This document shows, one piece after another, positions 31,706 to 42,086 of a stretch of 64,000 nucleotides of DNA. The stretch comes from Asparagopsis taxiformis. Taxonomy: Eukaryota > Rhodophyta > Florideophyceae > Bonnemaisoniales > Bonnemaisoniaceae. A model generated the notes under the pieces. That model saw nothing but the letters and a program-made list of their open reading frames with translations. It did no database searches and was not told the DNA's origin. Each line of letters opens with the position of its first letter. The stretch's first letter is position 1. The stretch spans positions 24,534 to 88,533 of the forward strand of contig JALQPE010002512.1 of NCBI GenBank assembly GCA_030407315.1. Direction: 5' to 3'. The translations under genes and the position numbers were made by a program.

Positions 31706-32035
31706 GTCCAGTGGCCGTCCGGATTTCGCTCACCTGGTAAGCGTGATGCACCTGTGACAACCTATGTGACTGACGGCCGTGCAGTACAACACTCAAAGGC
31801 AGGCAATCACAATCTTTTTAAAATTTTTTTTCTCCCACGTATCCGTTACAACTTATTACCTACACCGGTTACGGGTTTCAAGACCTTTCCAATGCTGTGC
31901 ACCCGTATACTCTGTTCCGTTCGATATCAACCAGTGTTCCTCACGAAAGAGTGCAAACGTCACGAGATACGTCGTCAAATTTGACTGTCTCGCCGAGCGG
32001 TCGCCATCCTGTACCGAATTTCCACTCATTCCATT

Positions 32036-33448
32036 ATGACGAATAAGCGCAGGCGCAACAGCAATCCGATCGTTGACGACGCAACCGTGCCAATTCTGCG
32101 CGAACCCGCTAGCCCTTGGGAGGATTCTAGTGACATGGGTACACGTCGAAACGTAGGTCGCGCCGCCCGCGAAACTACTCTCGCTGGCAAAGACTTCCTC
32201 CGCCTCTTGCTGGATTTATTCGCCCACTCAAGTTTCGCAGACTTGACGGACAAGCCGGGAGGTTTCACATACGCGGACCTTGGCGCTTGGGTTGCGCAGG
32301 GCACGGAAGAACAATTTGCGGCGCTGCAAGGTCGACTCAGCATGTCCTTCAGCGGTCGTTCGAAGAATGCTGGAGTCGAGGCGGATGTTGCCGAAATCGT
32401 CATGGCAGAGATGAACGTTGAGCGAGCCAAGCAGATTGTTCGTCTGGCATTACCGATTGCCGAGTTTTCAAGACAGGATGAGCGTATCGGGCAATGGGTT
32501 GAGCACTGCATCCTTTCTGGGATCGTGCCGCAGACCTTCCTTATTGGATGTAACATGCTTCCTTCGCCACTACAGGCGCCGCAGCGCGGGGAACCAAGCG
32601 CCTTCGTTCTTGCTCCACCGGAGACGTTTGAGGTATTGATGTATTTCCAAGCGTTGTCTATCATCCGAAATCACAACAAGAACCTGCCGCGTCGCCGAAT
32701 AGGCGACGCGGCCGAAGAGGGGAACGAAGCCGCACGCGTCCCAGCCCATCGGAAAAGCACTAATCGAGCTTGTTACGTGGTTCAAGTTTTATACCATGCT
32801 TGGACCGATGTGGCCTTCGCCGCAAAGTTTTCCAGCTTCGAAGAGTTGATGGCGCCGTACATCATTTTCGACAGCAGTGAGCATTGGTTTGACGTGCTCG
32901 ATGAAGGTCTATTCGCACCGATGGAGCAGAAGCTAGATCTCTACCACGACAAAGCTCCCCTATCTCATCCTGATGGATATGGTGGAAAAGTAGAGACAAG
33001 AACCAGTGCGCAGCACAGTGCATTTAGGGACCTTGTGAGGAAGTTCTTCGACCGGTTGCAGTTTCTTATCGTCAACCCGGACCTGTACACCTGGCCGGAG
33101 TCCGACCGCTGGGGGCGCTGGAAATATACTTGTCAAGCGGAAATCCGGACAAGCTGCCAGCGTACTTTGACACCCTCGACGAAGACGTTATGGCTGTCCT
33201 CCGCCCGGCACCACAAGCCGCGGACGCAGAAAAGGTCCCCAAGCCGGTTGATGACACTCCCATTCGTCGCAACACAGGAGGGAGAGGTTTGGTTCCGTCG
33301 ACAAGACACACAACCAGGCTTCAACTTGGACCTGGGAGGACCAGTCTTACTGCCCAAGGGCCGTCTCCCCCGTCACCGTCACCCCATGCGACAGAAGAGC
33401 AGGAAAGTGAAGGGCAGGCTCTCGCAAAGGACTTTCTTTCGAAAATGA
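32036..33448 (+). CDS. ORF1, unrecognised protein preceding the methyltransferase (B2)
   Basis: The ATG at 32,036 opens MTNKRRRNSN, a basic start. Residues 60-358 look like a folded, mostly helical domain (for example FTYADLGAWVAQ, IVRLALPIAEFSRQ, FFDRLQFLIVNPDLYTWPE) with no family I recognise. After residue 358, at a run of five G (33,111-33,115), the -1 frame takes over with natural-looking sequence (LEIYLSSGNPDKLPAYFDTL) leading into the methyltransferase, whereas this frame continues as Ser/Arg/Thr-rich sequence to 33,448. All three B copies share this. The functional product may therefore be an ORF1-methyltransferase-SET fusion of about 1,060 residues made by -1 frameshifting or by removal of a 53-nt intron, or two separate proteins. 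Confidence 0.6.
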   Translation: MTNKRRRNSNPIVDDATVPILREPASPWEDSSDMGTRRNVGRAARETTLAGKDFLRLLLDLFAHSSFADLTDKPGGFTYADLGAWVAQGTEEQFAALQGRLSMSFSGRSKNAGVEADVAEIVMAEMNVERAKQIVRLALPIAEFSRQDERIGQWVEHCILSGIVPQTFLIGCNMLPSPLQAPQRGEPSAFVLAPPETFEVLMYFQALSIIRNHNKNLPRRRIGDAAEEGNEAARVPAHRKSTNRACYVVQVLYHAWTDVAFAAKFSSFEELMAPYIIFDSSEHWFDVLDEGLFAPMEQKLDLYHDKAPLSHPDGYGGKVETRTSAQHSAFRDLVRKFFDRLQFLIVNPDLYTWPESDRWGRWKYTCQAEIRTSCQRTLTPSTKTLWLSSARHHKPRTQKRSPSRLMTLPFVATQEGEVWFRRQDTQPGFNLDLGGPVLLPKGRLPRHRHPMRQKSRKVKGRLSQRTFFRK

Positions 33449-34656
33449 GTCAGTATTGCCGGGTGTACGACGTCCCTTTCGAAGATTTGGTCAGTGCCGA
33501 CGAGAGCCGAGAACACGTGCCCATCACGGGCAACGTTCAGCTCATTCTGACTGATCCGCCCTACAATGTTCGTCGTAAGAGGAACGATTCCAACTCTTCG
33601 TACGACAGGCTAACTGCAGAAGATATGCAGGCTAGCATCGAAGTGTTTGACGAGCTGTTGCGCCCCGGTGGCCACGGCATCGTGTTCTGCTCCGTTTTGC
33701 AGTTCTACGAATGGTTCCATTACTTGGAAACGTACAAAGGACCGCAGTCAGAAGGCCCAACCGATGCTGCTGCCAGTGATGACGGGTCGGATGAAGAAGA
33801 GGTTACGTCCATGAATTCGGACTCCGAAGCATCGCAGCACAGTGGCGAAGAAAGTGCGGATGAGGAGGAGGACGAGGAGGAGGAGGACGTCGTTCGGAAT
33901 TCAGTTTTCTTCGTTGGCGAGGTACCTCTGTTGTTTGTCCGACTACCTGGGCACCTCTATCAAATGCCGGGGCGGAAGAGGTACCAACGCATGAACATGG
34001 CAGAGGTCGCTATCCACTTCTGGAAGCGAGGTGTTCCGTTCAAGACCGGAAGCGAGATGGTGGCCTATAGGAACCACGGATACATGGACGGCACGTACCC
34101 GGCGTGGCGCAACGTCACCATCAATATGCCCGCCATCGATTCGAATGAGATGGTGTGGCGAACAAGGAGCACAACCGGTGCTACGGTCAGAGTTCGTGCA
34201 GAGCAGAAGAGCGTCGCTCTCATGATGGAGTTGATCAGCCAGCATTCACAGCCTGGTGATATTGTTGTCGATCCATTCTCTGGCACTTTCGCAACGGGAA
34301 AAGCAGCTATGAGCTTGCCTGAGCACCGTGTTTTCGTCGGCAGTGACATGGGCAAATTGTGTGTGGCACGATCGCTTCCAAAGCTGTGTGCAGTCATGTC
34401 ACGTGTAATTCTTTCAAACAACACTGACATGAGGGTCACGACAGAAACGAAACAGAGTGCTGAGAAGTTCTTGGCGTCCCCCTCTGTCACGATGCGTACA
34501 CAGAGGGAACGCAGGATCATCGAACCCCCACCTGGCCTTCCCCTGTACCAGAGGTTCCCGAAATATATTCGGCAGTACCTCTGGCAGCTGTGCCCAGAGT
34601 CGATTGCGTCGCACGAGCACATGGAAAAACCGGTACATTATTGGCCACCTTCCCTG
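33190..34656 (+). pseudogene. Methyltransferase-SET gene, truncated by CACTA insertion (B2)
   Basis: First ATG at 33,190. The DPPY and DPFSGTFATG motifs are present, with three-base loss of one Ser and Gly instead of Asp after SDM. At 34,656, right after the WPPSL codons, a CACTA terminus starts; the frame runs 16 more codons into it and stops at 34,704. The whole SET domain is lost. A truncated methyltransferase could still be produced. Confidence 0.85.
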
Positions 34657-35062
34657 CACTACGGTGTTGAAAAGGGGGCCTCAGACAGTACGGTGAGACA
34701 GTGATTTTTACTGTCTGAGACAGTAAAAATCACTATGCGGCAAATGAAAATTAATGCCACACTTGGAGACAGTGATTTGCACTGTCTGGCAGACAGTACG
34801 GAACACTGTCTGCAGACAGTAAAGAAACACTGTCTCACCGTACTGTCTGAGGCAGTGAATGGAGACAGTAAAAATTAATGATTTATTCAATAGTTGGATA
34901 TGATGTAATTTACTGTACTGGGCAGTGTTGGCGGATAGTGTGTTGTATTGGCCAAGGCAACATGGCCAGATAGTGAAATACGCTGCCTGGGACAATAGAT
35001 GGAACCAACACAGTGCACTGTCCTGGGCAGTACCTGTAGACAGTATTTCGTGCTGCCCTGGG
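34657..35062 (+). mobile_element. Transposon A left-end fragment
   Basis: Starts CACTACGGTGTTG and is almost identical to 977-1,385, ending within the first 35-bp unit at GTGCTGCCCTGGG. The next bases (TGTAGGACC) begin a different element. Only the end of an A element is visible here; its remainder would lie beyond the later insertions. Confidence 0.88.
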
Positions 35063-36022
35063 TGTAGGACCAGCCGGGGTGGCGATCGCTAAGGGAGTTC
35101 TAGAATTGCAGCCGTGTCAGGGAGAGGTGAACCGTAACGCGCTGGTTGAACTTGCGTTCGCGCGTCGCTCGGTCGCGCTGGCGAACGGGTGGTACAACGG
35201 CGGAACGCGTAGGGAACGATTGCAACACGGGATTCGCGGGCCGGCGCAAGCCGTGATCTCAGGGTGAGATCACCGAGTAAACTCGAGCACAACGCGATCC
35301 ACACAGGGGTCGTAAATCCCTGGCCTAGTGGCGTGGGACGCAACGCGCGCTATCGCGGTGCGACGCGGTTCGACGATCGGTTTATGCGCAGCGCGCACGC
35401 GAACGTCGGCATCGTGAGCAACCCGCACGCAACGTTACAACGCAATCGGTCCTCGCGATTCGCTAAACGCTTAACTCGTAGCTGCGAAGATGCTGGCTGT
35501 TTATTGGTAAGGTGCGAAGCGGAACGACCATTAATAGCTAACTACTAAGGACAGGTTGTCCTTGTGCGGCCGGCCGGCGGCCGCTCGCTCGCACGCAAAA
35601 AGGGAAATATTTGGGAAAAAGACTTTCGTCATAAAAAACCCAAAAAGGGAAATAAAGGGAAATTCGCAAAAGGCGCTACACGTGGCGCCAAGCTCGCAAT
35701 CGCACGCGTTCGCGCAGGCGCGCTGTGACACGTAATTGTATCGCCACGCGTACGCTCGCTTACTAACTAACTAAACGCGGATGCACGTGGACTCAACGCG
35801 ACGCATCGCTCCGACCCGCGCGCGCACTTGCAACATAAATTGCATCACACTCCCCCCGACTAACATCACAGCGCGTCCTCGCGCGTCATCTCTCTCCTCA
35901 CCTTCTCTTCCGTTTCCTCCGTTCTACTCTTTTCGTCTGCAACCTCTTCTCTTTTGTTCCATCTCCTTCTTCCTTCTCTCTTGCCATCCGCGTTCGCCGT
36001 CATCCTTACCGATTCGCACGCT
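35063..36022 (+). promoter_or_regulatory. Probable LTR and leader
   Basis: GC-rich sequence without a convincing gene. A small hairpin AAGGACA-GGT-TGTCCTT lies at 35,549-35,565, and a purine-rich stretch of AAAAAGGGAAA repeats at 35,596-35,662. A similar AAGGACA..TGTCC hairpin occurs near 63,956. The primer-binding site could not be assigned. Confidence 0.35.
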
Positions 36023-36276
36023 ATGGCGCACGATGGTGATACCCTTCCGAGCTGGCTGCGGGCCAGCATTCCTTCCGGCGAAGGCGCTGCGACGCCGCTA
36101 CGCACTCCGTCTGCTGCTTCGCGCTTCGCTTCCCCTGCGCCTGCGAGCCCCGAGAGCCCGTTTTATCTTTCCATGGCTCAAGCGTCATCCGCGAGCGCTC
36201 CGGTTGCCGCGACGGCGAGTGCGCATAATACGGACGGTGCTGACGCATCGCCCGGTATCGACGCGACAGTGGACGT

Positions 36277-38862
36277 GTGACTGCTGCTCCCGCATCCGCG
36301 TCTGGGAGTCGCACGAACGTCGGCGTGCCTTTGCGGCCCATTCCTGCTCCTTCCTCTGTTTCTCTTCCTTCTGCTGCGCAACACGTACCCGCCGTCGTCC
36401 CGCGTGCGCGCTACGAAGACCCTTCTGCCTTCCGTTTCCTTCCGCGCGCGATGCCGACTTGGACTGAGCTAGGCCGTTTTCAATACTTCCCGCGGCGTTT
36501 TCAATGGGTGCGTATTGCCGACGTGAACCGCTACGCGGTGTTGCCTGGCCACAAAAACGCGCAGGCCGTGTGGGACGCGCGGCGTGAAGCGGCCCTGTGC
36601 GATTTAGCCGTACCCACTAATCTTCCATGCGATGCCTATTTCCTCGAGGACGCAGCGGACGAGCGGCTTGTGCGTCATCTGGCGCGGCTCCGAACGATGC
36701 GTCGCGACGAATTTGCGCATCTTGACCCGTGGGCGGCGGCGCCTAGCGCCGGCTTCTTGTTGGACGGTGGTGTCCCCTGGAACGACATCGAACAAGAAGG
36801 AGAAGTCAGTGTACCGTGGTTCTTTGACGCGGGGATGCGTGCCGAAGCGCGCCGCGAGTTACGCACGCGCCGCTCCGCCGGTTACTTCGTCACGTATCGC
36901 GACGCGGAGTTTCGCGAGTTCCCCGAGGATCGCGTTGGCGCTTTCTTTCCGCGCTACGATCCGCGCGACTGGCCGGAATCGCCAGAATCTCTTTCCGTTC
37001 CTTTGCCTTGTGTCTTCCACTATGCGCCCTCCGTTCTTCTTGGCCTTGACGTCCCCGTGGAGACGCGTTCTTATTTCTGGGCCGTTGCCCTTAGCGAGTG
37101 TGTCGTCATGGTGGCTTGCGCGTGGCTCCATGTCGCGTTCGTTGAGCGCCGCATCGTTCGCTTGAGCGACAGACTCGTCGCTGGCATCGAGAGCGTCGGC
37201 GCTGCGGCGGTCGTTCGTGGCGGCACGTATTCGGTTGCGCATTTGGAGAGTCTTTTGACGGAGCATCGCGCATGTCCTTGGGACGAGACGCCTGTCTTCG
37301 ACGTCGCCCCGGGTGTGGACTTTAACGAGGGTGGCCAGTGGTTGCCTTGGAGCGCGGAACGCGGCGTGATAGACTGGGCGCACGGCGCGCTCGGGGTTCA
37401 TCGTCATACCGAAATTCCGCACTTGTTGTTGAAGTCCCCGCGTAACCCGTCGCGCAGCGCGTTCGCGCACTTGGAAGCGGGTGACGTTGTGACCGTGGAT
37501 GCCGTCTTGTCGGTCTTATCTTCCAACGAGTTGCATGTGATGCGCGCAACTAATTCGCGCGAGTACGCGCAATACCTCGGCATGGCTGCGTTATTGGCCG
37601 TCGAGCGCCGGCGTTTCCGCGACGGGCGCTATTCGTTATTCTCTGAGTCGCCTCGGCCTCCTGTTGACATTACTCAGTTGGACGCAGCGCTACGGGCGGA
37701 GTACGTCAAGGTTTATAACGAACTGCAGGAGTTGAAGAAGTCCATTCCAAGCCAAGAAAACGCTAACGCTCCGGGTGGTGCGAGCGCGAGCGCGGCGGTT
37801 GGTAGCGTCGCAGCGTCGAGCGCGGTCGCGGTTATTGACCCGGCGGAGGCGCCGGCGGTGGTGGACGGCGAAGACGTCGTCGCGTTAGCGGATTCAACGG
37901 GTGCGGCCAACTTGCAGGCACAGATCTCGTCTGCTGAACAAAACCGCGACGAGGCGCTTTCGCGTGTAACATCGGTCGCCCAAGCTCGAGACGAAGCCCT
38001 GGGACGCCTTGACGTGGCTATCAAGGCCCGCGACGAGGCGATTAAGGCTCGCGACGATGCGAACGAGGCGCGCGACGAGGCCGTGTCATTCTTACGCGAG
38101 ACTCGCGAAGCGCTGGCTGCGTCCGAGGCGCGTGAGGCCGCGCTGAAGCGTAAGGTCGACGAAGATGCCGTGCGAATCGAGCGCATGCATAAGGATATCG
38201 GCGTAATGCAAGGTCGTGCGGCTAAACAGGAGAAGGAGGTTGAAGGTGGTCGCGAAGCGTTGGCGGCCCTTCAGTCTCGTTACGATTCCGCCGGTTCAGC
38301 GCAGGAGGCCGCGCAGCGTGCGTTGGCCGAAGTCGAATCTAATTTGGAGGCGGAGAGGGGTCGGTTGGCAGCTCGAATCGCCGCTGTGCGTGACGGGTAT
38401 CGCGCTCGGGAGAGGGAGACTGTTCGTCGGGTTCAGGAAACTATCGAACGTGCTCACCGCATGGGCTCGGCGTTGAATGACGTCGTCAATTTCATGCAGC
38501 GTTCTCCTGCGGGTTCTGTTGACGAAAGGGAGTCGACTGGCGCGACGCAGTCTGAGAGCGGGTTACGCGCAGATGCGACGCGTGGCGCGACGGGAAGCGT
38601 TGGTTCGGGTCGTGGCGGGGCGCGTCCCATGACGCGTTCGCGTGCAGCGGCGAGTTCCGCGGGTCGCACGAGGCGTACGGGTATCCCTCCACTTCGGATT
38701 GGCGTACACGACGGGCGCGTCGTTCGGGTGTTAAATTCCGAGCGGCGACGCGGTCACCAGGCAGATACGGCTTCAAGCCGTGCTCGTTCGCGCGGTGCGG
38801 CAGCCAGTTCGTCGAGCCGCGCTTCGCGTCGAGACGACGACACGCGCGCGCCTCCGTCTTAG
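36277..38862 (+). CDS. gag-like protein with long coiled coil
   Basis: An 861-codon frame whose first ATG is at 36,451. An upstream frame with its own ATG (36,023, MAHDGDTLPSW) ends at 36,280 and overlaps it at GTGTGA; the Ser/Ala-rich composition is continuous across the switch, so a frameshift, either programmed or a mutation, probably joins them. Residues 60-480 form a globular domain with many Trp, Arg and His (WTELGRFQYFPRRFQW). Residues 540-720 are a coiled coil with repeated KARDEA units. The tail is Arg/Ser-rich. No zinc knuckle. AATAAA lies at 38,903. The position behind an LTR-like leader and the architecture suggest a retroelement capsid protein; this is inference, and a host protein is not excluded. 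Confidence 0.45.
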   Translation: MTAAPASASGSRTNVGVPLRPIPAPSSVSLPSAAQHVPAVVPRARYEDPSAFRFLPRAMPTWTELGRFQYFPRRFQWVRIADVNRYAVLPGHKNAQAVWDARREAALCDLAVPTNLPCDAYFLEDAADERLVRHLARLRTMRRDEFAHLDPWAAAPSAGFLLDGGVPWNDIEQEGEVSVPWFFDAGMRAEARRELRTRRSAGYFVTYRDAEFREFPEDRVGAFFPRYDPRDWPESPESLSVPLPCVFHYAPSVLLGLDVPVETRSYFWAVALSECVVMVACAWLHVAFVERRIVRLSDRLVAGIESVGAAAVVRGGTYSVAHLESLLTEHRACPWDETPVFDVAPGVDFNEGGQWLPWSAERGVIDWAHGALGVHRHTEIPHLLLKSPRNPSRSAFAHLEAGDVVTVDAVLSVLSSNELHVMRATNSREYAQYLGMAALLAVERRRFRDGRYSLFSESPRPPVDITQLDAALRAEYVKVYNELQELKKSIPSQENANAPGGASASAAVGSVAASSAVAVIDPAEAPAVVDGEDVVALADSTGAANLQAQISSAEQNRDEALSRVTSVAQARDEALGRLDVAIKARDEAIKARDDANEARDEAVSFLRETREALAASEAREAALKRKVDEDAVRIERMHKDIGVMQGRAAKQEKEVEGGREALAALQSRYDSAGSAQEAAQRALAEVESNLEAERGRLAARIAAVRDGYRARERETVRRVQETIERAHRMGSALNDVVNFMQRSPAGSVDERESTGATQSESGLRADATRGATGSVGSGRGGARPMTRSRAAASSAGRTRRTGIPPLRIGVHDGRVVRVLNSERRRGHQADTASSRARSRGAAASSSSRASRRDDDTRAPPS

Positions 38863-40769
38863 CTATCACTGATTCTCCTCCTCGCATTGCATCCTCTTTT
38901 GAAATAAACTCTCCTTGTTTGTATCTCCACCTAGCGCTTCGTAATGCGGGGTTCCTCCCGTCCGACACGCTTGCGGCCGTGAAACGCTAGGGTTCCTGCA
39001 GCCTTTGAGTGAGCGACAGCGCAACGAGGGTTCCGTCAAATGCATGCATGAGCCGGTGTTTCCGCGAAGGGGCGCGCGTGTCGTTGCTTGAAACCATATT
39101 TGCCTGCTGCCCACGTCGGCGTTCGGAGGGCACGCGGCCGGCGGCGTCCAGTCGTGCGCGCGGGGGGGCGGGGTAGAATGCATACGTTGCGAAGCGAGAA
39201 AGGTTTGAGTGGAGGTAGAAGAAGGGAGTCTGGACGGGTAGCGCGTCGGTACGAGTTCGTCGTAGCGGCTTCGTTTCATCGGTTCGTCACGCGCAATTCT
39301 CAACGTCGCCGGTTAATTTCCGCATGCGTATTCGTTGTTCGCTTCCGCTTCGCGTCGTCGATTCATGTCGCCTTACGCATTCGTCGTTCGCGTCGCCGGT
39401 TCGTTCGCTTTTTCGCATTCGTCGTTCGCGTCGCCTACTACCGGCGTTCGCCGTTTGCTACCGTGTCTACTGTCCCGTGACTAGAGCGGACGGCCGAGTG
39501 GTACCTAGGGGGCTCGGGTGGGGTCACATTCTTCCGTTTTTGGAGCGAGCCTCATTCTCCACGCTTGGGTCGAAGGGGAACCATGCACGTGGGCACCACT
39601 ATATTCTCGGTAGGGGGCTGCGTGCGTCCAGGGGTCTGCGTCCTTCCACCAGCTTCGAGCGCCTCGCTGGAGTTCGCGTATGTTGTCGTCCAATCAGGTG
39701 GCGGTAGTAGGGGACAGTTCGTCACGGTGCGGGGGCCAGCTTGACGGCGGCGCGATTCGGGTGCCCCTTTCGTCGCATTTTTCCCATGGGACAATTCGAG
39801 TGGGACGGTAGAATTGCTAAATAGCCGGGCCAGCCCGCACGCCAGAGCCAGTGTCGCTCCCCTTTTTTCGCGCGAAAACGCATCGCGTGGTCCCGCGCAT
39901 GTCGCGGCTTCTGGAGTAGGTCGGGTGTTAGTTGAGGTCAAACTCGCAACGAATCCAGAGATACGCGGCCGTTCGTATTCGCGGCGGTTCCAACGAGCGT
40001 AGTGGCGCAGTGGCCGTGTGGCGGTAGACGGTCGTTAGGCGTTACGTGGCGTAAACGGCGGATAGTCGCGTGGCGAACGAAAGGCGACCGAAACGCAAGC
40101 GGCGAATATTGCGTGGCGCCTATTTAGCGAGATTGACGCAACGTCCGTAATTAGCTTTTCGCGCTTATCGCACTTCTTAACAGGCAACGTCTCGAGCGTC
40201 AGCGAGGGGGCTCAATATTTTCGCGGTGGTGGCGTCACGCGCAACGCGTGTCGATGCCGGACCGACCAGCGTCTGTGAGGGCCCCTTCGTGTGTTGCCAA
40301 GCGTCGAGATTCAGGCAGCTTAGTCCGGAGCGGCGTGCCTTCGTGTGGGTAGTCGGCGCGGGTGGTAGCGCGGCGGGCAAACGTCGAATCGTGTCCAACC
40401 TGTCAGGCGCACACGTACGCGGCTCGCGAGCGGCATCGCTTCATTGCGTGCGGCAGTAGTTACAGGTCATTCAGCGGTAGAATGTCGATTGCGCGGGGCG
40501 TGGCGAACGACGATGCGACGCGTGTTGCATGGCGTACGACGAACCGAGCATTGCGTGCCGAACGACGAAGCGTTGGCGCGAACGGCGATTGCGTGGCGTA
40601 CGACGAAACGGTTACAAGGCGTTCTAGGAAGCGTTTGCGTGTTGTGCGACGAAGCGGTTGCGTGGCGCTGCGACGCTTGGCGGCAATAAGTCGTACCCCC
40701 TCCCGGTCCCTGCTGCCGATAGTAATTTGGCGTGATGCAAGGCGGGTAGCTGTGTTTGCGTTTGGATGC
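38863..40769. other. Non-coding GC-rich region between opposed retroelement genes
   Basis: No gene recognised. GTCGTTCGCGTCGCC-type motifs are repeated at 39,300-39,470, and their reverse complement (GCGTGGCGTACGACGAA) is repeated at 40,490-40,680. This suggests related LTR or UTR arrays in opposite orientation. The pyrimidine run CCCCCTCCCGGTCCC at 40,697 would read as a polypurine tract for the minus-strand element. Confidence 0.4.
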
Positions 40770-42086
40770 TTACCACTGCCAGGTAATCAGCTGGCACTTG
40801 CACAGCTTCTTCGTCGACGTAAACGCGCGTGGATGGCAACCCCCCCCGCAACGCTTCGTGCATTTATTGCGTTGCGCACGAGGCGTCATTTGTCGGCTTG
40901 CAATACGCGCGCTGATGCGGTTAGGTGTCGTTTTTCGCGGCGCGCCATCGGGTGCCTCCCTCGGGGCTGAGCGCTTTGTTGAGCGACTTCGGCGGTTACG
41001 CAGCGCCGCAGGGCCGTCGGCAGTAGCGCGCGCAGCGGTTTTAGAGGCGGGCCGTCCTTGATCACGGCGAAAACGGGCGACGATAGGCGCGGGCAGGGAC
41101 GCTTCGGGCTCCCACGTATCATCGCGCGGGGAGTAGCCCTTCCAGCGCACCCGGAATACGGGCGTGCCGGTATCGTCGATGCCTTCTGCTGTCAACCTGT
41201 CAATCATGAACTCGCGCGTCCCATACCCGGCTTCCGGGTCGACCTTGCGCGCCTCGTTAATTTCGCGTCCATCCCGTCGCGCTGCGTCGTTCACGTTCTC
41301 CGTGTTGATGTCCTCTTCGACGTCGTCCAACGTCGTTGGCGCATGCGTCGCGTAGCGCGGTGCTATGCGAACGCGGTCGGAGCTGACGAGTTCGGGGACA
41401 CCGTCGATTATGATTTCGTACGTGTGTCCGCGGCAGCCTATAACCGGGAAAGGGCCCGACACAGGATAGTCTAACTTCGACGTGTGCGCTGCGTCGTTGC
41501 GTTGCGTTCGTGTCGTCGCTCCCGCGCGAGTGTCCAGGTACACTTGATCGCCAACCTTGATATCCTTATTCACCGTGCGCAGCCGCGGTCAAAGTCGCGT
41601 TTGTATCTCGCTTGCGCTTTCTTCAACGCGTTCGCCGAGCGTGCGTACGCGTCCGATAATCGTGCAAGAAATTCCATGCGAAGGAATGGCGTGCTGCGAA
41701 TCGTGTCCACTTGCTCCGTTCCCAGCGATACGGGATAGCGCGTGAGCGTGAGTTCGAACGGCGACGTATTCGTCGAGCGGTGTATCGCGCGGTTGTAGGC
41801 ATATGCTAGCGCGTCTAAATGCTCGTCCCGGTCCCAATCTCTGCGCTCTTCATCTACATAATGGCGCAGCGTCGCGACGATAGTGCGATTCATGCGCTCG
41901 ACTTGTCCGTTCGATTGCGAATGGTACGTCGTTGTGAATATGTTCCGCGTACCCATCAGCGCGCAAGTCTCCTGAAACAGCTTCGAGCGGAATTGCGGCC
42001 CATTGTCCGAAAGTAGCGTGCGCGGTGGTCCATAGACGAAAACCCAGTCTCGGCAAAAACCCTTCGCAACGGCGAGTGCGGATACG
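40770..42086 (-). pseudogene. Ty3/gypsy chromovirus integrase C-terminal part with chromodomain
   Basis: The minus strand from 42,086 encodes the second half of an integrase core: LLSDNGPQF with the second catalytic Asp, then HSQSNGQVERMNRT with the catalytic Glu. A frameshift near 41,580 separates it from the C-terminal part, which has a GPF-type module (VSGPFPVIG..VSSDRVRI) and a chromodomain (FRVRWKGYSPRDDTWEPE, near 41,109-41,155). The first half of pol is absent because B3 starts at 42,087. The order integrase core, GPY/F-like module, chromodomain is diagnostic of chromoviruses. Truncated and frameshifted, so inactive. Confidence 0.9.

Larger units (their letters stand above)
23967..34656 (+). 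mobile_element. Transposon B2, forward orientation, cut by an A element
   Basis: Begins with the cargo-side TIR (TCTGTGTTCTCGGAAATGG) inside ORF1 of B1. It carries the ParB-dioxygenase gene (-), the divergent intergenic region, ORF1 (+) and the first two-thirds of the methyltransferase-SET gene (+). The sequence is colinear and nearly identical with 42,087-52,776. It stops at 34,656, exactly where a CACTA terminus begins, so the SET domain, coiled-coil and transposase genes are absent from the window for this copy. Confidence 0.88.
35063..40693 (+). mobile_element. LTR-retroelement-like block with gag-like gene; right limit uncertain
   Basis: The junction at 35,062/35,063 cuts the A repeat and starts TGTAGGACC, compatible with an LTR beginning with TG. 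GC content rises sharply and CGCG/CGACG-rich sequence continues to about 42.08 kb. It contains a gag-like gene but no protease, reverse transcriptase or RNase H. Somewhere between 38.9 and 40.7 kb it gives way to the opposed chromovirus fragment. No second LTR was identified, so the element type is inferred. Confidence 0.45.

Noticed and set aside
33025..33129. Separate upstream start for the methyltransferase
   Set aside because: The extra open stretch has no ATG and is continuous with ORF1 in another frame; a frame switch or the internal ATG explains it better.
39481..39590. tRNA-like stretch (CGGCCGAGTGGTACC followed by GGGTCGAAGGGG)
   Set aside because: Box B lacks a required T and no cloverleaf can be drawn.
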